DNA from: Pedobacter panaciterrae
GTDB lineage: Bacteria > Bacteroidota > Bacteroidia > Sphingobacteriales > Sphingobacteriaceae
Reading direction: 5' to 3'
NCBI RefSeq assembly: GCF_013204795.1
Contig: NZ_JABMKW010000016.1
Coordinates: forward strand, 372,001 to 436,000
DNA: 64,000 nt
Of this stretch, positions 10,508 through 19,451 are shown piece after piece; within the stretch, counting starts at the first letter, position 1; every line of letters starts with the position of its first letter. Made by a program: the position numbers and the translations under genes. Under the pieces are notes generated by a model. That model had not been told where the DNA came from, did no database searches, and saw only the letters and a program-made list of their open reading frames with translations.

Positions 10508-10538
10508 AAAGGGAACCGGTTAATTACCGGTTTTCTTT
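10508..10538. terminator. Bidirectional terminator between dcp and the Pr6Pr-like gene
   Basis: A 13-bp stem with two G-T pairs (10508-10520 with 10526-10538, core AACCGGT/ACCGGTT), a 5-nt loop and a T-run lies between convergent genes. It overlaps the last codons of the minus-strand gene. Confidence 0.75.
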
Positions 10539-11159
10539 TTTAAACCTTCCTCCTATCCAAACCGATAAAAACGACAACACGAGGAATACAACAAGCACAT
10601 AAAAACAGTTTACAAATACTGTTGCGTACCCATACTTCGCCACGTCTACAAAAGGGTAAGGGTAAAATCCTGATGCAGATCCTCTGTATAAGATAAACAT
10701 CAAATAAATAAAAGGGTAAATAAGCCAGCTAAAGGTACCATTCCATTTCAATGAATCCTTGGATACAAACAAGAACCAGTATAGCACAAATAAAATAGGA
10801 ATAATTAAATGGAGTAACTCATCAACTACCAATTGTAAACCCTTTGGTTCCCACGTAAACCTCAATATCAAATTATAAATTAAGGCCACTACAGTAATAT
10901 ACACCGCAGTTGCTGTAAGAGTAGTCGGCTTTGTAAAGAAACCGCTGTCCTTTCGTTTCAGCAAAAGTGAAGTAAAGCACAATGCCACAAGAATATTAGT
11001 TAAAACAGTAAAGTAGCTAAAGTATCGAATAACCGACTCATCAACCGGCACAATATTGCTTTGCATAGTAAGATAAAGCTGCGCTATTAGTGCAAACCAG
11101 CCCAATATAACACCTGTTATTAACAACCAATTACCACCTTTGGTATCGCTCTGTTCCAT
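10524..11159 (-). CDS. Pr6Pr-like integral membrane protein
   Basis: The 211-aa protein has about six hydrophobic segments (near residues 12-30, 45-66, 80-100, 112-133, 142-158, 182-204) and conserved features of the Pr6Pr family: a FSYFTVLTN motif in the second segment, LHLIIPILFVLYW and YRGSASGFYPYPFVD. A start three codons downstream of the longest frame (MEQSD) is preferred. It sits in the inner membrane. The function is unknown in bacteria; distant relatives include eukaryotic AIG1/FAR-17a lipid esterases. Confidence 0.7.
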   Translation of the reverse strand: MEQSDTKGGNWLLITGVILGWFALIAQLYLTMQSNIVPVDESVIRYFSYFTVLTNILVALCFTSLLLKRKDSGFFTKPTTLTATAVYITVVALIYNLILRFTWEPKGLQLVVDELLHLIIPILFVLYWFLFVSKDSLKWNGTFSWLIYPFIYLMFILYRGSASGFYPYPFVDVAKYGYATVFVNCFYVLVVFLVLSFLSVWIGGRFKKENR

Positions 11160-11315
11160 GTATACCAAGTTACGGAAAAAGGAATAATTAGCGTAACATA
11201 AATCTCAGGCCAAAAAAGTTTAATCATTAGCTATTAAGGAAGAATAATCTTATTCTCTATCCCCTATCTTAGTATTATTAACCAAATCAATAATCTTCCT
11301 ATAAACGAAGCATTC

Positions 11316-13103
11316 ATGTCTATTTTAAAAGTATTTATAACCACAGGTATTCTCACTGCATTCCTATTTAACTCATCAATAGCACAAGACATTGAACGAT
11401 GGGACAAACAAGTAAATGAAAAAGAAAATCCTAACGCCAAGTGGTTTAAAGAAGCAAAATTTGGCATGTTTATTCACTGGGGTCTATATTCAAAACTTGG
11501 AGGCGTATGGAATGGCAAGGATTATTACGGTAGTGGCGAATGGCTAATGCATCAGGCCAAAGTTCCTGCTGCAGATTATGCAAAAGTTGCCAAAGAATTT
11601 AATCCCGTAAAATTTAATGCAGATGAATGGGCCGACCTTGCAAAGGATGCTGGCATTAAGTATATGGTAATTACCGCTAAACATCATGAAGGTTTTGCAA
11701 TGTACGATTCAAAAGTAAGCGATTTCAATATCGTAAAGGCATCTCCTTATGGGAAAGACCCTATGAAAGCGCTTTCAAACGCCACAAGAAAAAGGGGTAT
11801 ACAATTTGGCTTTTACTATTCCCAGTTCCTGGATTGGCACGAACCAAATGGTGGTGGTAACAAATGGGACTTTGACGAAACAAAAAAGGACTATCTAAAA
11901 TATTATAAAGAAAAGTCAATTCCGCAGCTAAAGGAATTGCTTACCAATTATGGTGATCTGGGTATTGTTTGGTTTGATATGCCAGGCGGTCTGGATAAAA
12001 AACAAACTCAGGAACTGGTAGACAGCATGCATGCCCTACAGCCTAAGAGCCTGTTTAGCAGCAGGGTTGGACAAGGGCTGGGAGATTATCGCACCTTTGG
12101 TGATTCTGAAGTTCCTGCAACGCCAATTAAGGGTGCCTGGGAATCCATATATACGCATAACGATTCATGGGGATATATTAGTCATGATATGAACTTTAAA
12201 TCTCCAAAAGAAATCATCCAGCTCCTTGCAACTGTAGCTTCTAAAGGTGGTAACCTTATGCTAAACGTAGGACCTGACGGAGAGGGTAACATCCCTCCTT
12301 ATTCAGTGAAATATTTAAGAGAAACCGGTAAATGGCTCCAGGCAAATGGCGAAAGTATTTATGGAACAATCTACGGATTAGTCCCTGCCCAACCCTGGGG
12401 TGTTACCACATCTGCACCGGGCAAACTATACCTTCATGTACTAAATAACCCTGGAAACGGAAAAATCAGGATACCAGGCGTAAATGTAGCAGTAAACAAA
12501 GTGTATCAGCTTGCAAACAAACAACCGGTTAAATGGATAAAACAAGGCAGCGATATTATTGTAGACATGCCTAAATCCTTAAACGAACACAACACGGTGC
12601 TTGCTGTTCAGTTTAGTGGCAATCTTAACGATGGTTATGCGGCCTCAATACCACAGGTTTCATTACAGTATGAGTTCAATACAATAGATGCAGTAAATGC
12701 CGAAGTTAAGGGAAATGCAGAAATAAAATCGCTTACTTACAGCCATTATTTTGGCGACTGGAAACACACCACCTGCGTAACAAACATGAGCAGCCCTGGG
12801 GATGAAGCTTCTTTTAAGTTTTCGGTAGCAGAACCGGGCGATTATAAAATATTACTGGAATATTCATGCCCTGAAGCAAGCAGTAAACAAGAAGGTCTGA
12901 TGAGCTTTAACAACACAACCTATAAGTTTCTAACATTAAGAACATCAGAATTTAGTGCAGGCAAACCATTGTTATTTATTAAACACCCCGTTGCCATCGT
13001 TTCTGTTGATAAACCTGGTATTTACACCATAAAATTAACTCCAGACACTAATGGAAAAGCTTTATTTAGTTTAAAGTCTATTATTCTGCAACCGGTATTG
13101 TAA
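11316..13103 (+). CDS. Secreted alpha-L-fucosidase, glycoside hydrolase family 29
   Basis: This 595-aa enzyme has a cleavable signal peptide (residues 1-23, ending SSIAQD) and a GH29 barrel (about 30-355) starting with FGMFIHWGLYSKLGG, then ITAKHHEGFAMYDS, and the nucleophile Asp221 in GIVWFDMPGG. It removes terminal alpha-linked L-fucose from glycans in the periplasm or outside. The remaining 240 residues form an all-beta C-terminal part, probably a sandwich domain that could bind carbohydrate. It converges on the LytTR regulator gene with only 16 nt between stops. No SusC/SusD pair is adjacent, so a classical polysaccharide-utilisation locus is not evident. Confidence 0.92.
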   Translation: MSILKVFITTGILTAFLFNSSIAQDIERWDKQVNEKENPNAKWFKEAKFGMFIHWGLYSKLGGVWNGKDYYGSGEWLMHQAKVPAADYAKVAKEFNPVKFNADEWADLAKDAGIKYMVITAKHHEGFAMYDSKVSDFNIVKASPYGKDPMKALSNATRKRGIQFGFYYSQFLDWHEPNGGGNKWDFDETKKDYLKYYKEKSIPQLKELLTNYGDLGIVWFDMPGGLDKKQTQELVDSMHALQPKSLFSSRVGQGLGDYRTFGDSEVPATPIKGAWESIYTHNDSWGYISHDMNFKSPKEIIQLLATVASKGGNLMLNVGPDGEGNIPPYSVKYLRETGKWLQANGESIYGTIYGLVPAQPWGVTTSAPGKLYLHVLNNPGNGKIRIPGVNVAVNKVYQLANKQPVKWIKQGSDIIVDMPKSLNEHNTVLAVQFSGNLNDGYAASIPQVSLQYEFNTIDAVNAEVKGNAEIKSLTYSHYFGDWKHTTCVTNMSSPGDEASFKFSVAEPGDYKILLEYSCPEASSKQEGLMSFNNTTYKFLTLRTSEFSAGKPLLFIKHPVAIVSVDKPGIYTIKLTPDTNGKALFSLKSIILQPVL

Positions 13104-13119
13104 AAACATTATTTCCCAA

Positions 13120-13866
13120 CTATATCTTGGTAAAGAAATTCAGAAACTCCTGTTTTTTTGTCCGGCTTAGGTTGATGACAGTGTTATTAGTCATAACTAC
13201 TTCCCCTCCTTCACCTCTGATATAGTGTTTTATATAATCGAGGTTAATGATAAAGGATTTATGAGCCCTAAAAAACGAATGATCGCCCAGGGCCTCTTCA
13301 AATGAGGAAAGTGTTTTACTGACTAAATGAACCTGCCCGTCGTTCATCATAATGTTCGTATAACAACTGGTTGCTTCCAGGTATAATATTTCTTTTATCT
13401 TGATAAAATGAAGTCCCTTACTACTGGATAAAGCCAACGTATCCATGATTCTGGTTTGTGTAAAGTGCTTGGCCATTTGAAACTGTTTCTTAGAAGCAGC
13501 AGTTTCGTTGTTTAAAAACCTGTCTACAGCATCCTTCAGTTCCGTTTTATCAATTGGCTTTAATAAATAATCCAATGCATTTAACCTCAATGCAGCAATT
13601 GCATACTGATCATATGCGGTAGTAAAAATTGTCTGAAAGTTAAACTCATCAAATTGTTCCAGAACATCCAAACCACTCATTACAGGCATTTCTATGTCCA
13701 TAAAAACAATATCCGGATGGCTTTCTTCAATAATTAATTTAGCCTCAGTACTTTTCTGACAAGTAGCAACCACCTCAATTTCCTTACAGCACTGGTTAAG
13801 CAAGTGCTGTAGTGTTATTATACCATGCTTCTCATCGTCAACGATAATAGCTCTGATTGCGTTCAT
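13120..13866 (-). CDS. LytTR-family response regulator
   Basis: The 248-aa protein has a receiver domain (residues 4-120; acidic pair Asp10/Asp11, phospho-acceptor Asp57 in IVFMDIEMP, Lys in LLKPI) and a LytTR DNA-binding domain (about 140-245, with the FFRAHKSFIINLDYI motif). It is phosphorylated by a LytS-type kinase, and the partner gene lies immediately upstream (14007-16994) on the same strand across 140 nt. Targets are not shown, but the adjacent planctomycete-type operon and the fucosidase gene are candidates. Confidence 0.92.
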   Translation of the reverse strand: MNAIRAIIVDDEKHGIITLQHLLNQCCKEIEVVATCQKSTEAKLIIEESHPDIVFMDIEMPVMSGLDVLEQFDEFNFQTIFTTAYDQYAIAALRLNALDYLLKPIDKTELKDAVDRFLNNETAASKKQFQMAKHFTQTRIMDTLALSSSKGLHFIKIKEILYLEATSCYTNIMMNDGQVHLVSKTLSSFEEALGDHSFFRAHKSFIINLDYIKHYIRGEGGEVVMTNNTVINLSRTKKQEFLNFFTKI

Positions 13867-14006
13867 ATCTAGATAATTTTAGGTCTATAACTTTTAGTCC
13901 TTGCCAATAAATTTAATTCATTAATTCGTAAAACACGAAAACCAATTAGTAAACGGTAAGTTTTAACTATCAAATGGTTATCTCTTGGAAAAATTCTTTT
14001 ACAAGT

Positions 14007-16994
14007 TTAATAAATCATGTTAAGATAAATATGAACAGCAGTACCTATTGCCTGGTTGTGTTTATTATACAGGTCCTCAATTACAATCTGGCTATCGCTG
14101 CTCAATAGCTTCAACCTGCTCGATGTAATATCAACCCCATAAGATTTATGTTTAAACTGGCTTGGCATAAAAGATCCGGCTGCAACACGACCAATGCCAT
14201 TGTCTTTTATTGTGATATGTAATATGTTCTCATCACTTTTTTCTATCAATACTTCCAAAAGCCCCATCCCCTCTTTATTTCTTAACCCATGCCAAATGGC
14301 ATTCTCGGCAAAGGGTTGCAAAATAAGCGGAGGAACTTTTAAAGATTCCGGATGGATATCCTTGCTGAACTTAATAATATATTCAAAACAATGTTCCAGT
14401 CGAACAGCTTCCAGATTCAGGTAAAGCTTCAGTGTATCAAGCTCCTTATCCAAAGAAATAGCGGTGTGTTTAGAATTATCCAATATATTTCTCATCAGCT
14501 TAGAGAAAGTGGTAATATATTCACTCGCCTCTTCAGTTTTGTGTTCAATAACAAAGCTATTAATAGAGTTAAGTGTATTAAACATAAAGTGCGGATTCAT
14601 TTGCGATCTAAGGGCCTGCATCTCCGCATCTTTGAGCTTCCGTCTATACTGCTCTTCTATCTTATGCTGATGAAATAAATACCTGTAAACATAAACTATA
14701 CCCAATATAATAAGCCCAAACATCAGAAATAAAAACCATTGCGTTTTATAAAATGGGGCGGGTAAGTATACTTTTACCAATAATCCTTTTGATTGCCAGT
14801 TCTCCATGTTGTCCCCGGCCTCAATTAATAAACTATAGTCTCCGGGAGCAAGATGTCTTAAAGACAATTCAGCCTTATTACCTAAGTAATTCCATTTGGT
14901 CTCATCTTTAAATTTATAGCGGTATATTATTTTTCGCTTGTCAATATAAGTAAGTGACGAGAAAAGCAATTCCAGTTCTGTCTCTCCTTTTTTTAGCTCA
15001 ATATTAGGATTATTTGTATTAATGGTTTTGCCATTTATCTTAATGCCGCACAGTTCCAGTTTGTTTACCAGTTGGGATCTTACAATTTTACTTACGTCAA
15101 TAAACGATAAACCGTTCTCAACCCCAACAACAAGATTCCCATTTTTCAGTTTTCTAAATCCGTAAATCAAATCGTCGCCTGGTAATCCATCTATTTGCGA
15201 TATTCTGATTACTTTATCGGTATTCTTATTGTAAACATTTAATCCTTCCTCTGTCGCAAACCAAATATTTCCATTATGGTCTTCTGTAATCCCTTCAACC
15301 CTATCATTTGCTACATCATAGGTTTTAGTGTTCAACAACTTTTTTATCTCTCCATTAGCATTAAGCAGGTTCCAACCGCCATATCCTGAAACAAGTACAT
15401 TATTATTCGTTGCCGGGGCAATCCGGTTATAATAATCGCCAGAAAACATCGAATGATTGGCATTTGCTTTAAACTTACTTACTTCAGTAAAAGCCTTTTG
15501 CGATTCATTATAGATGGTAATCCCGAAATCTTTAGGCATCCAGCCGATCAACCAGATCTTACCGTCATTGTGAACATATATATCATTCCACAAATTGTCA
15601 GACCAAAACTGTTTATCATTCATCACCAATCCCTCCTCTTTTTCAAGAGAAGGCCATTTGTAAACCTGAACAGGCTGTCCGGCAGGCAATATCCAAAGTT
15701 GTTTATTTTTATAAAGAATGCATTTTCTTATTGCCCCATTTAAGGGTATTGGCAGCTTTTTAATCTTTTCGTTATCAACAAGGAAAACACCAACATTTGT
15801 ACTTACAAAAAGCTGATTGCCATTAAGCTGTAAACTCTCACATTTAGCGTTCTCATCTGGTAGTGGGAGTTTGCGCCACACCGATGCCCTGCTATAAATC
15901 CATATTAAGTTATCCCTGCCACAGGTGTAGATATCGCCATTCGGCATTTCAGCAATATCCACCAACATATTCCCCGGTTTTTGGAAATCAGCGGGTAGCA
16001 TCTCATTATTTATCGAAGCATAGCGATTAAACAGTTTCACCAAACCCTTATTTGTGGCTATCCAAATAACTTTCGTTTCGTTATTTACAATAACTTCATT
16101 AATGATCTGTCCTTGTGTTTTATAAAGTAGCTTAGGTGTTAAATCGGTATCGCTTAACAGATATACGAACTGATCAGAATACAATAACGTCTGGTTAAGC
16201 CCATCAAAAACTATTTTGCCTAATCCAATAATCCGGTCATTGCCGGGCAAAGAAGGGAATTGTTTTATCTCCTGTGTAATCAGATTATACTTGGCAAGCA
16301 ATCCGGTAGTTGCCCCGAAAAGAACTTCTTCTTTATTGATTCGCAATGCTGAAATATAGTTTAAGCTCCTTAGTTTAGCATCAGGATGAATACTAAGCTT
16401 ATCTGTACTCTTTTGCCAAACATATAGTCCACGATTTGTAAACACCCAGATTTCGCCTTTTTGTATTTCTAAAAAAACGATATTCCTCTTTATCTTATCA
16501 GCATTTTTATCAGTAAAGAACACTTTACCCCTGGAACCGTTAGCATTATAATATTTAATGTTGTTAAAATCACTGCACCATATCCGATTCCCAGAATCAA
16601 CAAAAATATTCTCAAAATGATCATTATTTGGATCAGTATCATGATACTTATTGGACACAATCACCTTTGGCTTGTCATAAAAGTTCTTTAACAAGCACAG
16701 CCCATTATAAACATCGTGGTAATAAATAACATCGTTTTTAACTAAAAGCGAGGTAATATTGGTAAGGGCTGCTGGATGCTCTAAAAAACGATAACCATCA
16801 TATTGCGATAAGCCTCTTCTGGTTGCCAGATACAGATAACCGTTTTTACTTAAACTGAGCTGTCTCACGTAATCAGAGGGCAGTCCCTCATCAAATCTGA
16901 TAATCTCATCCTTTAAATGACTTTGCGTCTTGCCATAAAAAGGCAAAATACAAAGCCACAATAAAATGTAATTAACAGATGCTTTAATGCCCAT
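14007..16994 (-). CDS. Two-component-propeller sensor histidine kinase (LytS type)
   Basis: The 995-aa protein has a signal peptide, a large periplasmic region of repeated short motifs (for example NIWFATEEGLNVYNK, IWIATNKGLVKL) typical of paired seven-bladed propellers, a Y_Y_Y immunoglobulin-like domain near residues 640-740, one membrane helix near 750-772, then a His_kinase domain with phospho-acceptor His802 in QMNPHFMFNTLNS and a GHKL ATPase ending. It lacks the fused receiver and HTH of hybrid systems and signals instead to the separate LytTR protein downstream. Similar sensors detect oligosaccharides. It lies 70 nt downstream of the DUF2231/heme gene, possibly in the same transcript. 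Confidence 0.9.
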   Translation of the reverse strand: MGIKASVNYILLWLCILPFYGKTQSHLKDEIIRFDEGLPSDYVRQLSLSKNGYLYLATRRGLSQYDGYRFLEHPAALTNITSLLVKNDVIYYHDVYNGLCLLKNFYDKPKVIVSNKYHDTDPNNDHFENIFVDSGNRIWCSDFNNIKYYNANGSRGKVFFTDKNADKIKRNIVFLEIQKGEIWVFTNRGLYVWQKSTDKLSIHPDAKLRSLNYISALRINKEEVLFGATTGLLAKYNLITQEIKQFPSLPGNDRIIGLGKIVFDGLNQTLLYSDQFVYLLSDTDLTPKLLYKTQGQIINEVIVNNETKVIWIATNKGLVKLFNRYASINNEMLPADFQKPGNMLVDIAEMPNGDIYTCGRDNLIWIYSRASVWRKLPLPDENAKCESLQLNGNQLFVSTNVGVFLVDNEKIKKLPIPLNGAIRKCILYKNKQLWILPAGQPVQVYKWPSLEKEEGLVMNDKQFWSDNLWNDIYVHNDGKIWLIGWMPKDFGITIYNESQKAFTEVSKFKANANHSMFSGDYYNRIAPATNNNVLVSGYGGWNLLNANGEIKKLLNTKTYDVANDRVEGITEDHNGNIWFATEEGLNVYNKNTDKVIRISQIDGLPGDDLIYGFRKLKNGNLVVGVENGLSFIDVSKIVRSQLVNKLELCGIKINGKTINTNNPNIELKKGETELELLFSSLTYIDKRKIIYRYKFKDETKWNYLGNKAELSLRHLAPGDYSLLIEAGDNMENWQSKGLLVKVYLPAPFYKTQWFLFLMFGLIILGIVYVYRYLFHQHKIEEQYRRKLKDAEMQALRSQMNPHFMFNTLNSINSFVIEHKTEEASEYITTFSKLMRNILDNSKHTAISLDKELDTLKLYLNLEAVRLEHCFEYIIKFSKDIHPESLKVPPLILQPFAENAIWHGLRNKEGMGLLEVLIEKSDENILHITIKDNGIGRVAAGSFMPSQFKHKSYGVDITSSRLKLLSSDSQIVIEDLYNKHNQAIGTAVHIYLNMIY

Positions 16995-17064
16995 TGTGTA
17001 TTAAACTTATCAATTTGCAGCGTAATTTGCAAATGATTAGTTTACAACAATAAAGTCATCGTCT

Positions 17065-18474
17065 CTATTTTGCCACCGGAGGTTTCACTTCGGTTGTATC
17101 TTTTTCAAGAGTAGGCACAACGTAGCCACCAAAATCCAGGGTCACTTTAGGAAATACCTTTTTAAGCTTTACCTCATCATCTTTAGTAATCCCTGTTTGG
17201 TATAAGTAAATACTATTTAATTCTTTTAAACCTTTTAATTGCTCTACTCCGGCAGCAGTAACTTTAGTACCAACAAGATTTACATATTGCAGATGACTTA
17301 CACCTTTAATCAACGCTATTCCTTTATCAGTAACTGCAGTTCTGCTTAAATTAAGACGGATCAGATTATCGAGTTTAGCAACTGCCTGAATCCCTTTATC
17401 ATCTAAAGCGGTGTTGGCAAAATTAAGCCAAACCAATTGTTTGTTTAACGGCTCTAAAAGCTTTAACACATCAGCATTTGCCTTTGCAGTAACAAAACTG
17501 GCAGATAAATAATTACTGGTACTTAGTACAGGAATAACCACTACACCTGCCTGTTTAAGCTTTTCAATAGCCGCAGCATCTGCCTTTCCAATTTCTTTTT
17601 CAGGAATATCAGCTAATTTATTTTCTTTTTTAGCTGCTCCGGTCTGGAAACTTAGCAGAAGTGCTTTTTCTTTCTCTGATTGTTTAAAATCCTGCACCTT
17701 TTTGTTAAAGTCTGCTCCTTGTTTTACCCACCACTGCAGCAATTCAATCTCTTCGGCAGTAAGCTGTGGTTTTTCTTTTGGAGGCATATGATCCTCATTA
17801 GAAGGCGGCAAAAGCAATCTTTTGATCAACTCACTTTCTTCAGCACTTCCCGGAACCAATGTTTTACCGTCTTCGCCTCCTTTTAATATAAAATCCTTTC
17901 CGTCGAGCCTCAGTTTTCCTTTCTGTTTTTCTGCACCATGACAATTATAGCATCTGTTTTGCAGCAGGGGCTGAATCATATGGGTATATGCCATTGCCTG
18001 TTGTACATTTGCGATTGGCGGTATAGCGGCCTTTCCTTTCCCATCATCTTTTAACGCAGAGCTGATATAATCAGATCCATGAGTAAGTGAGCCCCCATAA
18101 TGCCCGGTAATGGTTATCAGAACGATTAAAATTACGGCTACCAGGTTTAATACGCCTTCTTTAGCCTGCTTTTTATACATCGTATAAACAAGCAGCGAAA
18201 TAACCGACACGCTAATGCCTAGCCACTGATGGATGCCAACCATATTGCTATCGTAATCTCCACTTTGCGACAACAAATAACCGCTTACTGAAGAAAAAAC
18301 AGCACCCAGTCCTCCAAGTAAATAAATAAGGGGCACTGCTGGCTTTAGCGCAGAAAACTTAGTATTAATAGTTAACAGTTGAAAAAGGCATCCCAGCAAC
18401 AAAATACCTATTGGTAAGTGAACAAGAATAGGATGAAACCGGCCGATAAGGTCGGGAATGGATAATAATGTCAT
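17065..18474 (-). CDS. DUF2231 membrane / c-type heme (PSCyt1) / leucine-rich-repeat protein
   Basis: This 469-aa protein combines three parts. Residues 1-140 carry four hydrophobic segments with the DUF2231 motif GRFHPILVHLPIG. Residues about 155-265 form a planctomycete-type cytochrome c domain with heme motif CYNCH (175-179) and distal DHMPPKEKP methionine segment. Residues about 300-455 form degenerate leucine-rich repeats of the pattern L..L.L..T.VTDKGI. The membrane part anchors heme and LRR domains in the periplasm, so it may pass electrons to or from the membrane. It is the last gene of the operon, 3 nt after the isomerase-like gene. Function is unknown. Confidence 0.85.
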   Translation of the reverse strand: MTLLSIPDLIGRFHPILVHLPIGILLLGCLFQLLTINTKFSALKPAVPLIYLLGGLGAVFSSVSGYLLSQSGDYDSNMVGIHQWLGISVSVISLLVYTMYKKQAKEGVLNLVAVILIVLITITGHYGGSLTHGSDYISSALKDDGKGKAAIPPIANVQQAMAYTHMIQPLLQNRCYNCHGAEKQKGKLRLDGKDFILKGGEDGKTLVPGSAEESELIKRLLLPPSNEDHMPPKEKPQLTAEEIELLQWWVKQGADFNKKVQDFKQSEKEKALLLSFQTGAAKKENKLADIPEKEIGKADAAAIEKLKQAGVVVIPVLSTSNYLSASFVTAKANADVLKLLEPLNKQLVWLNFANTALDDKGIQAVAKLDNLIRLNLSRTAVTDKGIALIKGVSHLQYVNLVGTKVTAAGVEQLKGLKELNSIYLYQTGITKDDEVKLKKVFPKVTLDFGGYVVPTLEKDTTEVKPPVAK

Positions 18475-18477
18475 CTC

Positions 18478-19416
18478 TTACAACTGATAACGCTTACGCA
18501 GCAGGTTCATCATATAAACATTTATCGCCCATTGGTCGGCCACTGGCTGTCGGGTGTAGGGCAAGGTCTGTAAGTAATCAGGTGGACCAAATTCTGTTAA
18601 AATGGTCATCCTTTCGCCTTTCAATTTCTTACGTTCTATAACCTTATCCCACCATGCAAGATGTGCTTTTATAGGACCATCCCATTCTGGTGCGCGCGGA
18701 TCGTTAACCTGTGCTCCTTGCGGATGGCCAACTCTGGAATGAATATGACTTACCCTTTCCAATGCAATATCAATAGTTGCTTTCTGATCTGCCAGCAAAC
18801 TTTCATGTACCACACACCAGTGCGATATATCCAGAGTTAACCGCAAATCAGGATTTTTCTCAATAAAGTTTCTTGCTATAGGTGCGCAGAAAAGCATTCG
18901 CCCACGATGTGTTTCATGATAAATCGGAACACCGGTTTCTTTACTCTTTTTGGTTGTATAATCTATAAATAGCTTGTTCTCCTCATAGGTAAAATAATCT
19001 TTACCAGAATGACAGTTCACATAAACAGGCTTTTGAAAACTATTCCCTGTTGCTGCATCCAGATTTTTCTTAAAGGCATTTAAATGTACCGCTGGCTCAC
19101 TCTGGCTGCCACCGCATAAAAAACCGACCTGTAAACCATGTTTCTTTAGTGCGGTAAATAAATTTTCCTGCGCTTTGGCATCATCTCCAGGCCACCAAAC
19201 CTCAATCCCCTCATAGCCTTCTTTTTTTGCTAAAGCGCAAAACTCATCGGTAGTACCAGGGAAACCCCAATCGGTAGCCATAAATAACAATTCATAGCCT
19301 GCCTTTGCTTTAACGTAAGGAATTTCCTGAGCAGCTATTTCGCCTAGCGGAATCAATAATCCGGCAGCTGTTGCCGTTGCAGTAGTTTTTAAAAAATGTC
19401 GTCTGTTTTGGTGCAT
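18478..19416 (-). CDS. Tat-exported sugar phosphate isomerase/epimerase-like TIM barrel
   Basis: The 312-aa protein starts with a twin-arginine signal (NRRHFLKTTATATAAGLLIP) and belongs to the xylose-isomerase-like TIM-barrel superfamily. Metal-ligand candidates are in EGIEVWWPG, the YHETHRGRM segment, LTLDISHWCV, HSRVGHPQG and the final ILTEFGPPDY. Such enzymes isomerise or epimerise sugars, or dehydrate keto-sugars; exported copies are typical of carbohydrate modules in Planctomycetes and Bacteroidetes. It sits between the DUF1501 gene (35 nt upstream) and the heme/LRR gene (3 nt downstream). Substrate unknown. Confidence 0.85.
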   Translation of the reverse strand: MHQNRRHFLKTTATATAAGLLIPLGEIAAQEIPYVKAKAGYELLFMATDWGFPGTTDEFCALAKKEGYEGIEVWWPGDDAKAQENLFTALKKHGLQVGFLCGGSQSEPAVHLNAFKKNLDAATGNSFQKPVYVNCHSGKDYFTYEENKLFIDYTTKKSKETGVPIYHETHRGRMLFCAPIARNFIEKNPDLRLTLDISHWCVVHESLLADQKATIDIALERVSHIHSRVGHPQGAQVNDPRAPEWDGPIKAHLAWWDKVIERKKLKGERMTILTEFGPPDYLQTLPYTRQPVADQWAINVYMMNLLRKRYQL

Positions 19417-19451
19417 TTATAATTGCGGTAAAAGTTCTTTAAGTAAATTAA

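Noticed and set aside
13980..14680. Plus-strand open frames inside the sensor kinase gene
   Set aside because: They lie opposite the conserved kinase domain and show no family features.
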